A stretch of 64,000 nucleotides of DNA from contig NC_086019.1 of NCBI RefSeq assembly GCF_036323735.1, forward strand, positions 233,472,102 to 233,536,101. Reading direction: 5' to 3'. Under the pieces are notes generated by a model. It had not been told where the DNA came from, ran no database searches, and saw only the letters and a list, made by a program, of their open reading frames with translations. The stretch is from Rattus norvegicus (Eukaryota; Chordata; Mammalia; Rodentia; Muridae). The translations under genes and the position numbers were made by a program. Below, one piece after another: positions 52,747 through 64,000 of this stretch. Position 1 is the first letter of the stretch. Every line of letters starts with the position of its first letter.

Positions 52747-54937
52747 GACCCCAAAACTCAAACAGCAAGGTTGCAGGTAACTAAACTGTTCTTAGTTGAA
52801 TCTGGAGGCTTTAGGTCCTGGGAACTTATGTGACCTTACTTGCAGTTATTCTCAGAGAAATAACAGCCTTAGAAGCAGAAAAGATTCTAAGATGCTCAGT
52901 GCCCGGGGCTCTGGTCACTAAAGACAGAAGAATATCACTTCCAAGTATTGTGACAAGCAGAAATGTTCCCATGTTCCCAAATATCCTTTAGGATAGGAGG
53001 AGGCCTCCTCCATTAGAGACATATTAGGCCATCAATACTTGTCCACCCCTAAATATTTATAGAGTACCTTCCCTATGCCAGGCATTTTGCTGGCACAAGA
53101 GACATTTTGTGGGGAGGACTGACATTTAAAGTGGTGTTATAAAGGGTGACAAATGCTGCACCAGTCCAATATGCTGTGATGACTGAGAGGGGAAAGGCAT
53201 CTACTGTCTAGAGTGTCCTGGCCAACAATGGTGACCTGTCATCAGAAAGTCACTCCAAAGAGATCCAGCATTGACTTTCAGGATGCTCATCCTGTCCCAC
53301 CCCACATTTTCAGCATGCTCTCATTTAGTGCCTTGGACCTCCAGGAAAGATGGATGTCACACAGTATCAGCCCCGCCTACGTCATAGAAAAGCACTAAGG
53401 TGTTCTTTCACTTTAAGAAATGTAGCAGAAATTTGCATTTGGGTCTAATTTGTGTTCTGGGCTTGAGGATCAGTTATGTCTGGAGACATCCAATGGCCTG
53501 GTAAGGGTAGGCTTTCTACCAACATCTATTACTAAGTTGGTTTAAGTTGAAGCCATGAGGAGAGAAAGGTTGTTTGCGGGGTCCAATGAGACTGTTGTTA
53601 TTTGGGGCTCTGGGAAACAGAAGAGCTCAAACATTATTCTCTGGAATCCAAGTAACAGTGAAACCCCAAATCAGGGACCCAGGAAGAAAGGATGGAGCGG
53701 GAAATATTCTGTCCACCTCTGCCACCCTCTACCTCCTGAACTGTTCTGTTCCCTAAAGCACTGACAGGGTCCTTACCAGCAGTGGTAAAGTGAGGAGAGG
53801 CCTACCTTTGAATGGTTTCAGGGTAGGGAATCTGATCCACACGGCTTGCAGCAAAAGTTAAAGAGGTGAACGTGCAGTGGGGACACCTGAGGAAACCCCA
53901 GCCTTCTGTTGGTAGTACAGACCCCTGAAACATGATTTTTATTCCCGCGGCCTTGTTTATATCCAAACCAGGAATTTTATTCACCTCAATATGAATTCAT
54001 GTCAGTATGGCATTAGTAGAGACTACGCTGTCTGGAGGCCAGCTCCCAGCATGCATTGCCTCGCCCTCCCACCCCAAGGCTCGAGATTGACTGTGGCAGG
54101 AAGGCATTAACACAGAATCCCACTGCCATGGAAACCTGAGTTTAAGATGGCCTGGCTTTCAGTGGACAAAGGCAGGCAAGAGCAGTTTCCTCAAAACCAC
54201 TTTATTTTTAGAAAAGCGCAGAGTTTACTGAATGTTCTGGAACCTGGAAATGTGACTATATTTGATTCTTTTCATTTCTGCAAGGCTCATGAGCCCTATG
54301 ACTCTGACTCAGCCCCGCCTGTGGTACCAGCATGCAGTGGGCGTGGACTCTTCCCTCCTGATGCCTTCCCAGCTTGGAAGAGCAAGTGCTACAAAGGTAG
54401 GCCCTGTCGCTGGTTAGAAGACGGATAAAGTTCCTGACCCCTCCTAGTAATGTGCTTTTCCTGGAACAGCCCATATGGTAACATAGCAGGCCCCATCTCA
54501 CGTATGCTTCATACAATGCAACCTTGGTCCTGTACCACCGAAGCAATGGATGTATGTCTATCCCTTTGAGACTGTGTGCAAGTTTGTGATGGCCTTACAT
54601 ACAAAGTACGAGGTAGAGAAGGGACACCCGATGACTTCTAAGCCTGGGGTATCAAGTATCCTGCTATTCTATCTTAGGGTCTCCGAATGCTAGTTCTGAG
54701 ACTCTTGTTCTAGTGTTCCCAGCTAAGGAGAGGGAGGCTCCCAGGCCCAGCCCATATGACCCTCTCTGAGTTGGTATTCCTACAGGGATTCCCTCCCAAG
54801 GTTTCTTTCTGCTGCTGGCAGACCACAATGTCTGTCTAGAAGGTCCACTGTGCTCATTTCCCCCACGCCCCCAAAACCCCATAAAGTAGGGCTAGTTGCT
54901 TTCCAAACCCTCCTGCTCTTTACTTTGGATATTGTCA

Positions 54938-54938
<1 letters not shown>
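52747..54938. other. Repeat-poor 2.2-kb stretch
   Basis: I recognise only a faint old-repeat phrase at about 53040-53100 ('AAATATTTATAGAGTACCTTCCCTATGCCAGGCATTTTGC', L2/MIR-like). The 93-codon frame at 54147-54428 has no known domain. Confidence 0.45.

Positions 54939-54981
<43 letters not shown>
54939..54981 (+). repeat. (CA)n microsatellite
   Basis: A pure 43-nt CA tract. Confidence 0.97.
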
Positions 54982-54983
<2 letters not shown>

Positions 54984-56247
54984 ATTCATTGATTTTGTTA
55001 ATGAATTATGGCTTTTCTTAGAAGACAACTGCAGAATTTTAGAACTGTACCACGATTTTGGTGTCCATATTCTGGGTGAGTGGCTTTCTAAATTATTACA
55101 GCCCTAAAAAGGGCCTTTTTTTCTAAGCACACCATACAAAATGGTCCCCCCTGTGGCCTGATGGGTTACACTGCAGGGAGATGGACAGAAGAGTTGGGAG
55201 TCTGACTGAGCATCCCAGGGGCCTCCTTCCTCCTAATTTAATGTGGTCCTGAAAACGATGTGCCTTGTCTCAGGTTCATTTAAAACAAAGGCCTCTTCTC
55301 AGTAATTTCCTCAATTTTAAGTTAGGAGAGTGAGCTGAGAACGGGCACCGGCTACTGTTACACTAATTTCACGTATTCTCACCTCATTTCAAAACCACGT
55401 TCTCCTCCGGGCTGCATTCCCAGCAGCCATTTTCTTCGGCAACCTGTAGGCTTCCTGCCGAGAGAGGACAATGGGCGAGTTAAGTGAGCTCGGTGATTTA
55501 CAAGGCTTTCTTCTTTCTTGCTCTAATTTACAGGAAAATCATCCTTGCATGGGAAGACAAGCCAAAGCCACACATCACGGAAGGATTCCGAGTGATGGAA
55601 AAGAAAATGGAAAAATGGGATAGAGTTTATATTCGTAATACCAAATAGATCTGAGAGTCATTTCTCACTCATGCCTCCGATATTAGTATAAATGCCCTTT
55701 TGTAACTAAAAAAAAATTTTTTTGCCTCGAGTTCAAGACAATACTTTCTTTTCATTCTTTTGCAAAAATTAATTCGTATCTGTTTCAGTTAGGATTATGT
55801 TCTGCTACATAAAATAGAAAATCCAAAAGAAAAGAAAAACCTCTGTTGAGAGGTTTAAAGCCACACCGGTCGGATCTATTCTTTCATGTAAAAGACATCC
55901 GGAAATGAGCAGTCCGGGGTGGGGAGGGCAGCTCTACAAAGACTCCAGGAACCAGGACGGCTCACATCTTTTCTGTTTTACCATTCTTAGCACATAGCCT
56001 CCAGCCTCACGTTGGCTACTGGGGTTCTAGCATCTTGTCTGGGGGTCCCGGCAACCAGAAGAGAAAAAGGCAAAGAAAACCACATAGCATCCCGTTGAGG
56101 CAGCCGCCCTGAAGCATGCTCCCTGAAACCCTTCTGGAAAGTACTGCACGGCCACTACCTGGTCACCTGATGAGGCTACAGAGGAACCAAACAAAGATGC
56201 AGGTACCAAAGGCCAAGCCTCTCTATGGTTGGGTTGAGAGTGGTGAA
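54982..56247. other. Single-copy stretch
   Basis: No recognised repeat. The segment 55290-55640 is free of simple sequence and has balanced composition, but I see no splice-flanked open frame or RNA fold that I could name. Confidence 0.4.
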
Positions 56248-56427
56248 CAATAATTCTCAACCTTCCTAATGCTGCCACCCTGTCACACAGTCCCTCACGT
56301 GGTGGTGACCCAACCATAAAATTACATTGTTACTACTTCATAACTGTAAACTTGCTACTGTGATGAATTAAATGGAAATATCTGATATGCAAGCCTGAAG
56401 GGGTGACCCCCAGGTTGAAAATCACTT
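56248..56427 (-). mobile_element. URR1-like hAT DNA transposon, older copy
   Basis: Left terminus CAATAATTCTCAACCTTCCTAATGCTG and right terminus 'CAGGTTGAAAATCACTTG' are degraded hAT inverted ends. The core 'AACCATAAAATTACATTG' and 'TACTACTTCATAACTGTAA' is the reverse of that in 1509-1716. No 8-bp duplication is readable. Confidence 0.82.
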
Positions 56428-56556
56428 GTTTAATAGGTGAAAGTCTCACCCTCAGCCTCTCCAATGGGTGGGTTATACTGGGATTAGTTCACACAGTGGG
56501 CTGTTATCGAGCAACCCTGGACACTATGCAATCTTCCGTTTATTGTTATATGATTA

Positions 56557-56558
56557 TC

Positions 56559-56589
<31 letters not shown>

Positions 56590-56598
56590 CTCCTCCTC

Positions 56599-56629
<31 letters not shown>

Positions 56630-56672
56630 CTCTTCCTCCTCCTCTTCCTCCTCCTCCTCCTCTTTCCTCTTT
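56557..56672 (+). repeat. (TCC)n homopyrimidine tract, 116 nt
   Basis: An uninterrupted pyrimidine strand of TCC/CTC units with CTT variants. Poly-Ser, Pro and Leu frames over it are artefacts. Confidence 0.97.
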
Positions 56673-57524
56673 GAATCTTTTCCATCTACCACAAGATGTC
56701 ATCCACTATGCTGTGGCCCCACAGGATGGCTTCACAGGAAGTTAGCAGATAGGGCCAACTGATCTTGGATTTTTATCCTATGTAACTATAAACCTAACAA
56801 GTCTCTTTTCTTTATAAAGTACTCCACCTCCAACACAAATGGACAAAGCAACTTCATATATTTCATAGAGGTTTGTTCTTTCTCCTATTTCCTCCAGAGC
56901 TGATCGACATCACATAATATAAGATCTACCTAAAACTCTCACCTATTGTTCTGAGTTTTCACAAATGCTGCTCTTGTTTTTTAACTTGAGATATAAACTC
57001 CTTGGGTCATTATTATACTGCTTTTACTGAATCTTTCACAATTCTTGGTATGGGTCTGTAGCCCATTGCCAGATTCCAAAGTGATAAAAGGAGAATATAT
57101 ATTAGCAATTGCCAGTCAAGTACTTTAAATGCCCCTGAAAGTGTCATGAGTTAAAGGCATATGCCCCAGCTGATGAGTCTATGGCAGCTGGTGGAACCTT
57201 TAAATAAAGTAAATGAGGAAGAACCCTTGAGGGGGACATTGGGACCTCCCACCCACTCTTGAAGGGTTCTCAGCTCCTCTTCCTCTCCCTCTGTTTCCCA
57301 GTCACTTGCAGTGGAGCATATGTTTGACAAAACAAGACCTAACAAGAGTCGAGCATATGAAGAACTTAGCGTTTTAGCAAACCGCTCCACCTGCTCACAG
57401 AACATGGGACACTAGAAGGGAACAGTAATTGAGCTTCAAATCAGTGCAGACCATAGAGCTGGAAGGAGCTGAAAGAGGGACTTCTGAGAGCTGAGATCAA
57501 TGTTTCATAGAACAAAATAGAACC
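56673..57524. other. Single-copy stretch
   Basis: No repeat family or exon is recognised. Confidence 0.4.
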
Positions 57525-57969
57525 TGTGATGGGTATTGGAAAATGTGATGTGCCAGGATGATAGATGATTTTATATGTTCGGGGAAAACATGGGGTGCCT
57601 AGATATTTGGTAAAGTATTATTCTGGGTGTACCCACAAGGTCGTTGCTACATGCCATTAGCATCAGCATTGGCCTAGGGAAGGTTGGCTTCCTTCTGGAG
57701 TATAAGGATGCCCCATTGGAGAAATGGAGAGAAGAGGAAAGCAGAAGAGTCCTGTTTCCAAGATTGTCCTGGTCTTCGGCCCTGAAACATGCTAGCAGCT
57801 TTTTTGACTTTCCAACCTGCCACCTTTGGCTCTGGGGACATCTGATCTTCCATAACTGTGCCAGCTAGTTAATTCCCTGTGGTACATTTTTTTTCCATAA
57901 CTACCCTCCATCTTTCCATCTCTCTGTCTGCTATCAGTTCCTTTCCTCTAGAAAAATCTGACTAATACA
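57525..57969 (+). mobile_element. Ancient LTR-like repeat
   Basis: A TG...CA unit of 445 bp starting TGTGATGGGTATTGG. Landmarks are 'AAGTATTATTCTGGGTGTACCCACAAGG' (57612), 'GCATCAGCATTGGCCTAGGG' (57661) and the terminus 'TCCTCTAGAAAAATCTGACTAATACA'. The wording fits an old mammalian LTR. No duplication remains. Confidence 0.6.
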
Positions 57970-58283
57970 ATAAGTAGAAAAGAGAAATTTTGGCACACTG
58001 AGCATCTTCTAAGCCCATGGTCCAGGATAAGCACAGGGATGGAGAGGAGAGGTAGGTCACCATTTCTGACCGAACTCGTGGGCTACTAAGAGACAAGGGA
58101 GGATACAACCCAGGATGCCAGCCGGTAGCCAGCTACTCTATGCAGAAGGATGCATAGAATTCTAGAGACACAGTGAGGAATCCCAACTCAGCTGCAGGTG
58201 AGGGCAGCTTCATAAGGTTTCTCAAAGGAAAGGTGATCTTGAAGGGAGTCCTTGGACTTTTCAAATCTACCCACATTGTGATG

Positions 58284-58290
58284 CTTTCCT

Positions 58291-58336
<46 letters not shown>

Positions 58337-58387
58337 TTTCTTACTTTCTTTCTTTCTTTTTTCTTTCTTTCTTCCTTCCTTTCTTTC
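58284..58387 (+). repeat. (TTTC)n microsatellite at a B2 tail
   Basis: 104 nt of TTTC/TTCC units with a single A at 58343, immediately left of the reversed B2, that is, at its A-tail. Confidence 0.97.
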
Positions 58388-58561
58388 GAATTATTTATTT
58401 AATGTATATGAGTACACTGTAGCTGTTTTCAGACACACCAGAAGAGGGCATTGAATCCCATTATAGATGGTTGTGAGCCACCATGTGGTTTCTGGGAATT
58501 GAACTCAAGACCTGTGGAAGAGCAGTCAGTGCTCTTAACTCCTGAGCCATCTCTCCCGCTC
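58388..58561 (-). mobile_element. B2 SINE
   Basis: A well-preserved reverse B2: 'ATTTATTTAATGTATATGAGTACACTGTAGCTG' (58392), 'CAGACACACCAGAAGAGGGCATTGAATCCCATTA' (58430), 'GGTTGTGAGCCACCATGTGG' (58469), 'GGGAATTGAACTCAAGACC' (58494), and 'CCTGAGCCATCTCTCCCGC' (58542) at the Pol III head. Confidence 0.96.
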
Positions 58562-59984
58562 GAGTTCCTGGATTTTATTCTTCTTGCTTTTGTTGAAGAG
58601 ACCTGTATGTTTTAAAGCTAAGAAGAAAGTACCAATCATAGAGACATCAAAATTACTAGAGAAAGGGAGGGTGACTGATAAAAACCGAAGGCAGGAAAAG
58701 TAGCTTGATGCACATGGAAAGATTTCAGCCTCTGTTCTGAACAAGGATAAGACCCTGGGGCCAAAGCCCATAGCTAACCAGGACCCTCCAGGACCCTCTG
58801 TTCACCAGTTCTAGATGCCAAGCTTAGGAATGCAGGCTCAAAATAAGAATTAACTTTCTCAAGGATCAAGGATGCTGGCTGTGTCATCAGTCTCTACACC
58901 ATGTTCTACCAGCATCTGATCCCGACCTTGAAGAAATTCTTCTGACAGCAGGTTCAGGTGAGACACCACAGGAACCTACCTGGTCCCCACTTTTTCCTCC
59001 CTCTTTCCAATAGCATCCCACAGCCACTGTCCACTTGGTGTCCAACTCTTTTCATCACTCCTCATACAGCTCATTGATTCTGAAGTCTCACAGAGCTAGA
59101 GGACATCCTTCTACCATCTTAAGTGTGAGCCTGTTCTGCCAAGTATTTGTCACCCCCATGCTGAGTGAGACAAGCCCTTCTAGGTCCCAAAGATCCTGAA
59201 CACAGCCAGCCACCTAGAATCTTAACCTCCCAAATGAAACACCCATGAATGGAGCATACAGGTGTCCCGTGCATTAGAAAGCCTCAGAGTATTCATTCAT
59301 AGAAGATCCTCATGGCTGTTGGCCGGTCCTATATTCTACATTCTGCATCAGGCACTATATAAAACATAGATGCTAAGAAGGGCCATGAAGGACTTAAGTG
59401 TATTCGAAGGACACATTTCAGACTGAGGAGCTTTGATTGGTATGATTTATAATAAATGCAATAAGAGCACCATTTATCCCCAATTCTCCAGTAAGATTAT
59501 TAACTTTTTCTTTCAAAGATAAACTTGATTGCATTACTTATTTATACTATGTACATTGCATTAGATGTAAAAAAATGCATTGGGGTAAAAATATCATATA
59601 CAGCTTTTTTTTTAATTAGTACTTTTTATCCACTGCTGATAAGAGCTTAAATTATTGAGAAGAAAGGCTCTTGATACACAGTTCGTCTTAGGTCTTGGTA
59701 TTGGTTGTTTCCCATTGCACATTTTGACAGACAATCTAGAAACAGTATCTCTGCTCACTTTCAGATCCCCCTTTTTGGACGATAGCTCGAGCTCTTTTGT
59801 GTTGGGATCTACGACACATCAGGAGAAGCAGAATAGAAGGGACATGGAGCTGCGTATGTTTAAGTTTAAAGTTTGACAAGTATGTGTTTGGCAAGCTATG
59901 GATGCACAATTAGGAAGCAATTGTCATTGCACTTTTCACAAATGTAAATAGAGATGATGAATAAATTTACCAAAGTCAAGAGCT
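58562..59984. other. Single-copy stretch
   Basis: No recognised repeat. An AT-rich segment at 59440-59640 contains several ATTTAT/TTAAT motifs. Confidence 0.4.
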
Positions 59985-60105
59985 ACTACTATGCTAAACA
60001 TTTTATTGTGTTATCTCATTCTGTCTTGATAACGATTCTCTGAAATATTCATGTTTTTCCCCCACTTTACAGATGAACGAATTGAGACCGAGATGAAAAC
60101 TCAAG
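59985..60105 (-). mobile_element. MIR SINE relic
   Basis: 'TGCTAAACATTTTATTGTGTTATCTCATTCTG' (59993) and 'CCCCCACTTTACAGATGAACGAATTGAG' (60059) reproduce the reversed MIR core in order. Confidence 0.75.
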
Positions 60106-60594
60106 AGCCCAAAATTTAAAAAGAAATTAAAGGTTCACCCTATGCACTCGATTGTAAAGGCTCCCTCTGAACCATCACCCCAAACTGCCGCCATGTAGAA
60201 CCCTAATTCTAGGCCTTGGAATTTTACCCATAGGGGAGGAGTGTGTGTTAGTCTTATGTAACAGTTTTCCTCTTTTCCGGCTCTATTTCCTTTTGTTGTT
60301 ATTTTTGCTGGTGTTTTCCTATACTTTTTGAAAATTGAAAACATTCTTTTTAATTAGCAGATAACGGTTATACATATTTATAACCTTGTCTTCTAGCATT
60401 TTGATGTGTATGACTCCATAGCTGGAAAGCACACAGGCCTGCCCCCCCCCCATCCACTCTAGCTCACTGAAAAGACACTGCTGTCAGTGAGTGGGCTAGT
60501 AGTTCCATTTAATTGATGCTTCTTAACAAAACCCTTTAAAGTGGACATACTAAGTACAATGGCTTGTCCCTTTACCTTTTACAACCAACGTGTT
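60106..60594. other. Single-copy stretch
   Basis: No gene. A 10-C run with flanking C-rich sequence lies at about 60440-60450. Confidence 0.4.
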
Positions 60595-60700
60595 ATCCAC
60601 ACAGCATTATCATCTGACAGCCCATGAGGAAATGGGGTGCAGAGACTTGAAGAATGAGTGCAGAGCTGCAATCATAGGCACAGAGGGGGCTGGCAATGAG
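60595..60700 (-). mobile_element. Possible MIR relic
   Basis: 'CAGCATTATCATCTGACAGCCCATGAGGAAATGGGGTGCAGAG' (60602) resembles the reversed MIR segment ending '...GATGAGGAAACTGAGGCACAGAG'. Confidence 0.45.
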
Positions 60701-61389
60701 CGCGTAGGTTGTGTTGTCTAAAATATTGTTGTGTTTTCCCTCAAATCAATATAAGGGTACTCATGGCATGCTTACAACATGACCAACTTGGGAGTCTTGC
60801 AGGGAAGTTCAGCAGTTTTAGAATAATGAAATAGGCTTCACTTTGGTTGTGTATCCCCTCCCAGCCTTCCCATGCACATCTAGGCCCTCTCAGCCCTTCC
60901 CTTGGTGTTCTTGGATATGTGTGTATTGGGAGCAGAAGAATAAAGTAAGTACACCCTCAAACGGTATGAAACATAACCTCACAGAGCTGCTCTGGAATCA
61001 GAATCATCTATTTAGCACCTTCCTGGAACCCTTCACCCCTGCTCTAGCTATATCCTTTCCATTCAAGCCATGTCAGAGCGCCTGACCCTGCATAAAACAC
61101 ATTCAGACTTGGGCTCTCCTTCACTGCCTGAGAAACAGTGACTCCTCTCTCAAGGCCCAGCACCATTGTTGACCTCTGTAGTGTTGGTCAATGCAGTTAG
61201 ATCTGGTATCAACTAATAAATGTATCTTTGAGTGAGTCTGTGACTTTATTTCTTGGAAGGATTAATGGAACTTGGAAGGTCTTTTGCAGAATAAATCATG
61301 CCTTCTAACAGGAACTAGGACATAAGTTCTGAAGGGAAGCCCTGCTGTGTTTTGCCTGCCCTTGCAGGTGAGTTACATCGAGTCTACCA
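60701..61389. other. Single-copy stretch
   Basis: No recognised repeat or exon. A plus frame of 80 codons (60843-61085) has no known domain. Confidence 0.4.
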
Positions 61390-61659
61390 ATTCCACTGCC
61401 AAATCCTCTGCCGAGAGAGGACTGCAGATTCTTCAGCCTTCCAATGTGAAGACCAGGAATTCTTCAGACTTTCAGCACCAGATTAGGACTGATGGACTAT
61501 CCAGCCTTGTGGACTGAGCTTCTGTGTTCTCAGCCTCTTGGGCATGCATACTCTCCTTTCAGACTGCCCATCTGGTATCATCTAAGCTAATTTAGAAATC
61601 TTTTAATATGTATTCTTTCTATCTGTTCTGTTCCTCTGAAGAACTCAGACTAGTATAAC
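61390..61659 (+). mobile_element. LTR-like relic
   Basis: 'TATCCAGCCTTGTGGACTGAGC' (61498) and the terminus 'CTATCTGTTCTGTTCCTCTGAAGAACTCAGACTAGTATAAC' resemble the 3' part of old TG...CA LTRs. The 5' half is not recognisable. Confidence 0.5.
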
Positions 61660-61969
61660 TTTTCTACAAAGGTACCCCAACTTCTATCCATTAACAATGT
61701 TTATTCAACTTTTTGTGACAAACTACTCAAGCATAATCATATACTTATGTAATTTTCTTCCTACTATGATGACTGGCTTTTCAAGAACAGCAGCCACTCC
61801 ACTCATTTAATACCTACCATGTAGCTTCATGTATCTAGCAAATTTGTAGACTCTATCCGAAGTGAGTTTTGTTACTTCATTTTAGCTAAACATGTTGTCA
61901 AGCACACAGCAGGACATTTATCAAACCTATGTGTATATAGTAGCACTTGGTCACACCAGCCCTGCCAGG

Positions 61970-62100
61970 TGGATTACATCATCATCCTCACACTACAAAT
62001 GAAGAAACTGGACTCAGGTGAAAGGACTTCCCTAGAACGGAGGGTAAGTAGGAAAAGCAAAGCCAAGGTCTGTGTCCTTGGCGAGTCTGCTGCCGTGACC
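61970..62100 (-). mobile_element. MIR SINE relic
   Basis: 'GATTACATCATCATCCTCACACTACAAATGAAGAAACTGGACTCAGG' (61972) followed by 'GACTTCCCTAGAACGGAGGGTAAGTAGG' gives the reversed MIR order. Confidence 0.65.
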
Positions 62101-62602
62101 CTCGGTTGTTAGTTAAGTATATAGCAAATGATGAACAAACTAGAGATTCTCACAGAATTAGAGGTTACTTCAACCCCACTATACAGGCAAGTGAAGGAGA
62201 ACTGACTAGTAAGAGAGCCTAGATTTCACATTCAGCCACATGCAAAACTGTGTTCATTTTCTTCCTCATTGAAAGTTCTGCCGCACCCTCCCAATTCTAC
62301 TGTCTCTCACAGAGGTTTTGAAAGGAATTGTCTGCATGACCTCGCCATAATTCATGATGGCACTGTTCTTATTAATCATCCATTTTGAAGACTATAGGCT
62401 ACTTTTATAAAAGGCACAGGGAGATTCAGAACTTTGGACAGATTTAGTTTCTTCCTGGTAGTCTTAAAGGTGATGGTGTAAGGAGAGGTTAAACTCTGGC
62501 CTTCTCAAGAAGAATGGCAGGTAAGCAAACCCAGGAAATCTCCCAAGTTTCTTCATGAACTGAGCACAAAGATTGGGGCCATTCTCTTACTTATTAATCA
62601 TA
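62101..62602. other. Single-copy stretch
   Basis: A very weak MIR-like phrase at 62150-62245 is not called separately. Nothing else is recognised. Confidence 0.4.
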
Positions 62603-62733
62603 GAAAAGCAAGCTGTGTCAGTACATGCCTAGGTCCTGCACTCTGTACTCTAGGAGCGTCAGTACTCAGGAGGCTGATGCAGAAGGAATACAAGGCAAGC
62701 CTGGGCTATAGAACAAGACCTAATCCAAAAATG
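62603..62733 (+). mobile_element. B1-like SINE, diverged
   Basis: 'AAAGCAAGCTGTGTCAGTACATGCCTAGG' (62605), 'CAGTACTCAGGAGGCTGATGCAG' (62660) and 'AAGGCAAGCCTGGGCTATAGAACAAGACC' (62692) give a B1 order. The tail runs into the GATA array. Confidence 0.7.
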
Positions 62734-62751
62734 TATAGATAGATGATAGAT

Positions 62752-62789
<38 letters not shown>
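62734..62789 (+). repeat. (GATA)n microsatellite
   Basis: GATA/TAGA tetramers with two GATGATA irregularities, at the tail of the B1-like SINE. Confidence 0.96.
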
Positions 62790-63339
62790 AAGTAGATTGA
62801 TTGATAGGTAGAGATATGGCATAGATGATAAAATAAATAATCAAGAATTTATCTTTGAATTGATTGTGCAGGTATACTAAGGACTTCTGCAAAGTAGAAT
62901 GGAAGGGTGATAGACTCGATATTTCTTTCCTTTTCAAATCCATTAGAGCATCCTACTGCAGTCTCTACCCTAGACAAGCAATGTCCTCAGCCCCTCAAAC
63001 ATGGTTTTATCATCTATGACAGAAACAAAGTTGAGCCTTCCTCAAATCTGCTAGACTCATGTAGCCCACAGATTATGATGATATATATGTTATTATTATT
63101 AATGTATTATTATTGCTGTTACTGAAATAGAGATAGACACAAAGTTCTGGACTGCATCAAGGCAACGATAAATTCTCACGGAATAAATGGAATCTGACCA
63201 AAGGAAATGAGCTCACAAGTTCTCATAAGCCTTTGCTGGAGCCTAGAAGAATCACACCATTGCGTGGAGAAGTAAGAACACTGAAAGAAACAGATTTTAT
63301 AAAATGGGACACATCATATGAAATGAACACGTTTTCCAT
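62790..63339. other. Single-copy stretch with (TTA)n
   Basis: No recognised gene. A short ATT/TTA array lies at 63086-63113. Confidence 0.5.
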
Positions 63340-63515
63340 CCATTACTTAATCCCACTGGAATCCTGCAAGGCTGCCAACACTGACCCATTGAACGGTTGA
63401 AGAAACTGAAGTCCAGCAGTATTAAGTGATTTGTCCAAGTTCAAAAACGTCCTAATTGCCAGTGTGAGGACTTAAAACTAGACCTCGTCTGGCCTCGGCT
63501 TTTCCGTTTTTACCA
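63340..63515 (-). mobile_element. MIR-like relic
   Basis: 'GACCCATTGAACGGTTGAAGAAACTGAAGTCCAGC' (63383), 'GTGATTTGTCCAAGTTCAAAAACG' (63426) and 'CTCGTCTGGCCTCGGC' (63485) follow the reversed MIR order. Confidence 0.62.
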
Positions 63516-64000
63516 TGCTGTCTTTAAAAACAAATCCTATAAAAAGGCAAATGAGTGATTGATGTTGTTCTTCCTAGAGGACATGAAAGGAATGTGCTAA
63601 CAGCACAGTCATGTTCCATAAGAAAATCTTTTAATTACAACCCAAAGCGCAGCACCACGGTGATAAGCTGATTGTGAGCTCGCTTAAAGTCAAAGCCCTT
63701 CACAGTGAGTTCAATGGCCGCACTCCTGCTCTTTTTCTATTAGCAAACAGAGAACCCTAGGAAGGTGTGCTTTATCCAGCTTAGACCAAAATGTTAGTCA
63801 GCGAAACATCTATAGGGATGCCAGCAGGAGCCAAGGAAAGAAAGGGGCAGAGCTGGCAACTTATTACAAGTGCAACTTCATTTGGGGAGCTACTATTATT
63901 ACTGCTCTGGAAAAGAGGTATGTTTCTTTTGAAGACTGTTTTAGGGAGTCTGGACAGAGAGACCAAAGGCTAAAAGAAAAACATTTGCAGGATTGCTGGT
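63516..64000. other. Single-copy stretch to window end
   Basis: Nothing recognised. Two opposing frames of about 60 codons at 63781-63973 mirror each other and lack known domains. Confidence 0.4.

Noticed and set aside
54147..54428. 93-codon plus-strand frame that looked like ordinary protein composition
   Set aside because: No domain or family recognised, it overlaps a 96-codon minus frame, and no splice or promoter context is visible.

Overview
The window reads as non-coding rodent nuclear DNA, most likely from rat (Rattus). The main evidence is two ID SINEs (BC1/tRNA-Ala derived) with intact Pol III boxes and perfect target-site duplications. Supporting this are LINE-1 3' ends of rat type and many B1, B2, B3 and B4 SINEs. 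Long CA/GT/CT/GA microsatellites and rodent-type LTRs are also present. No tRNA, rRNA, CRISPR array, operon or bacterial-style gene is present. I found no exon or intact host gene. Nearly all open frames are chance frames, antisense frames of repeats or low-complexity repeats. The only recognisable protein-coding remnants are two C-terminal pieces of LINE-1 ORF2.

Layout. 1-9 kb: a MaLR-type LTR, a URR1 hAT element with its 8-bp duplication, B4 SINEs, MIR and L2 relics, several CA/GT tracts, and an old mammalian repeat split by an L1. 9-20 kb: mostly single-copy sequence with scattered L1 3' ends. It also holds an ancient MLT1 LTR split by a younger LTR (14.8-15.6 kb), a repeat-poor block (15.6-18.35 kb) and a 1.3-kb L1 with ORF2 end (18.4-19.6 kb). 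20-28 kb: a solo class II-like LTR, a minimal L1 tail, an ID element nested in a B3 SINE, and a further LTR. 28.9-30.6 kb: a composite retrotransposon, described below. 30.8-37 kb: older L1 pieces, B-type SINEs, the second ID element and old LTR relics. 37-43 kb: an L1, then a degenerate MaLR provirus whose 5' LTR is split by an L1 carrying a Z-DNA-prone tract. 43-58 kb: long simple-sequence tracts, including a 256-nt homopurine run, an L2 relic, a long antisense L1 fragment and a second URR1. 58-64 kb: a B2 SINE, MIR relics, a GATA repeat and otherwise single-copy DNA.

The most notable object is at 28921-30621. A 5'-truncated L1, its A-rich tail and about 235 bp of an IAP-like endogenous-retrovirus LTR lie together inside one perfect 14-bp target-site duplication. 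An outer poly(A) starts about 17 nt after the LTR's AATAAA. This is what an L1 3' transduction looks like when the transcript ends at the poly(A) signal of a neighbouring retroviral LTR. A second theme is nesting: in several places older elements are split by younger ones, giving relative insertion ages directly from the sequence. A third is long non-B-DNA-prone sequence, several of the tracts apparently grown from SINE tails or lying inside an L1.

Family names come from remembered consensus sequences, not from a search. Subfamily names are therefore tentative and many old-repeat boundaries are approximate.
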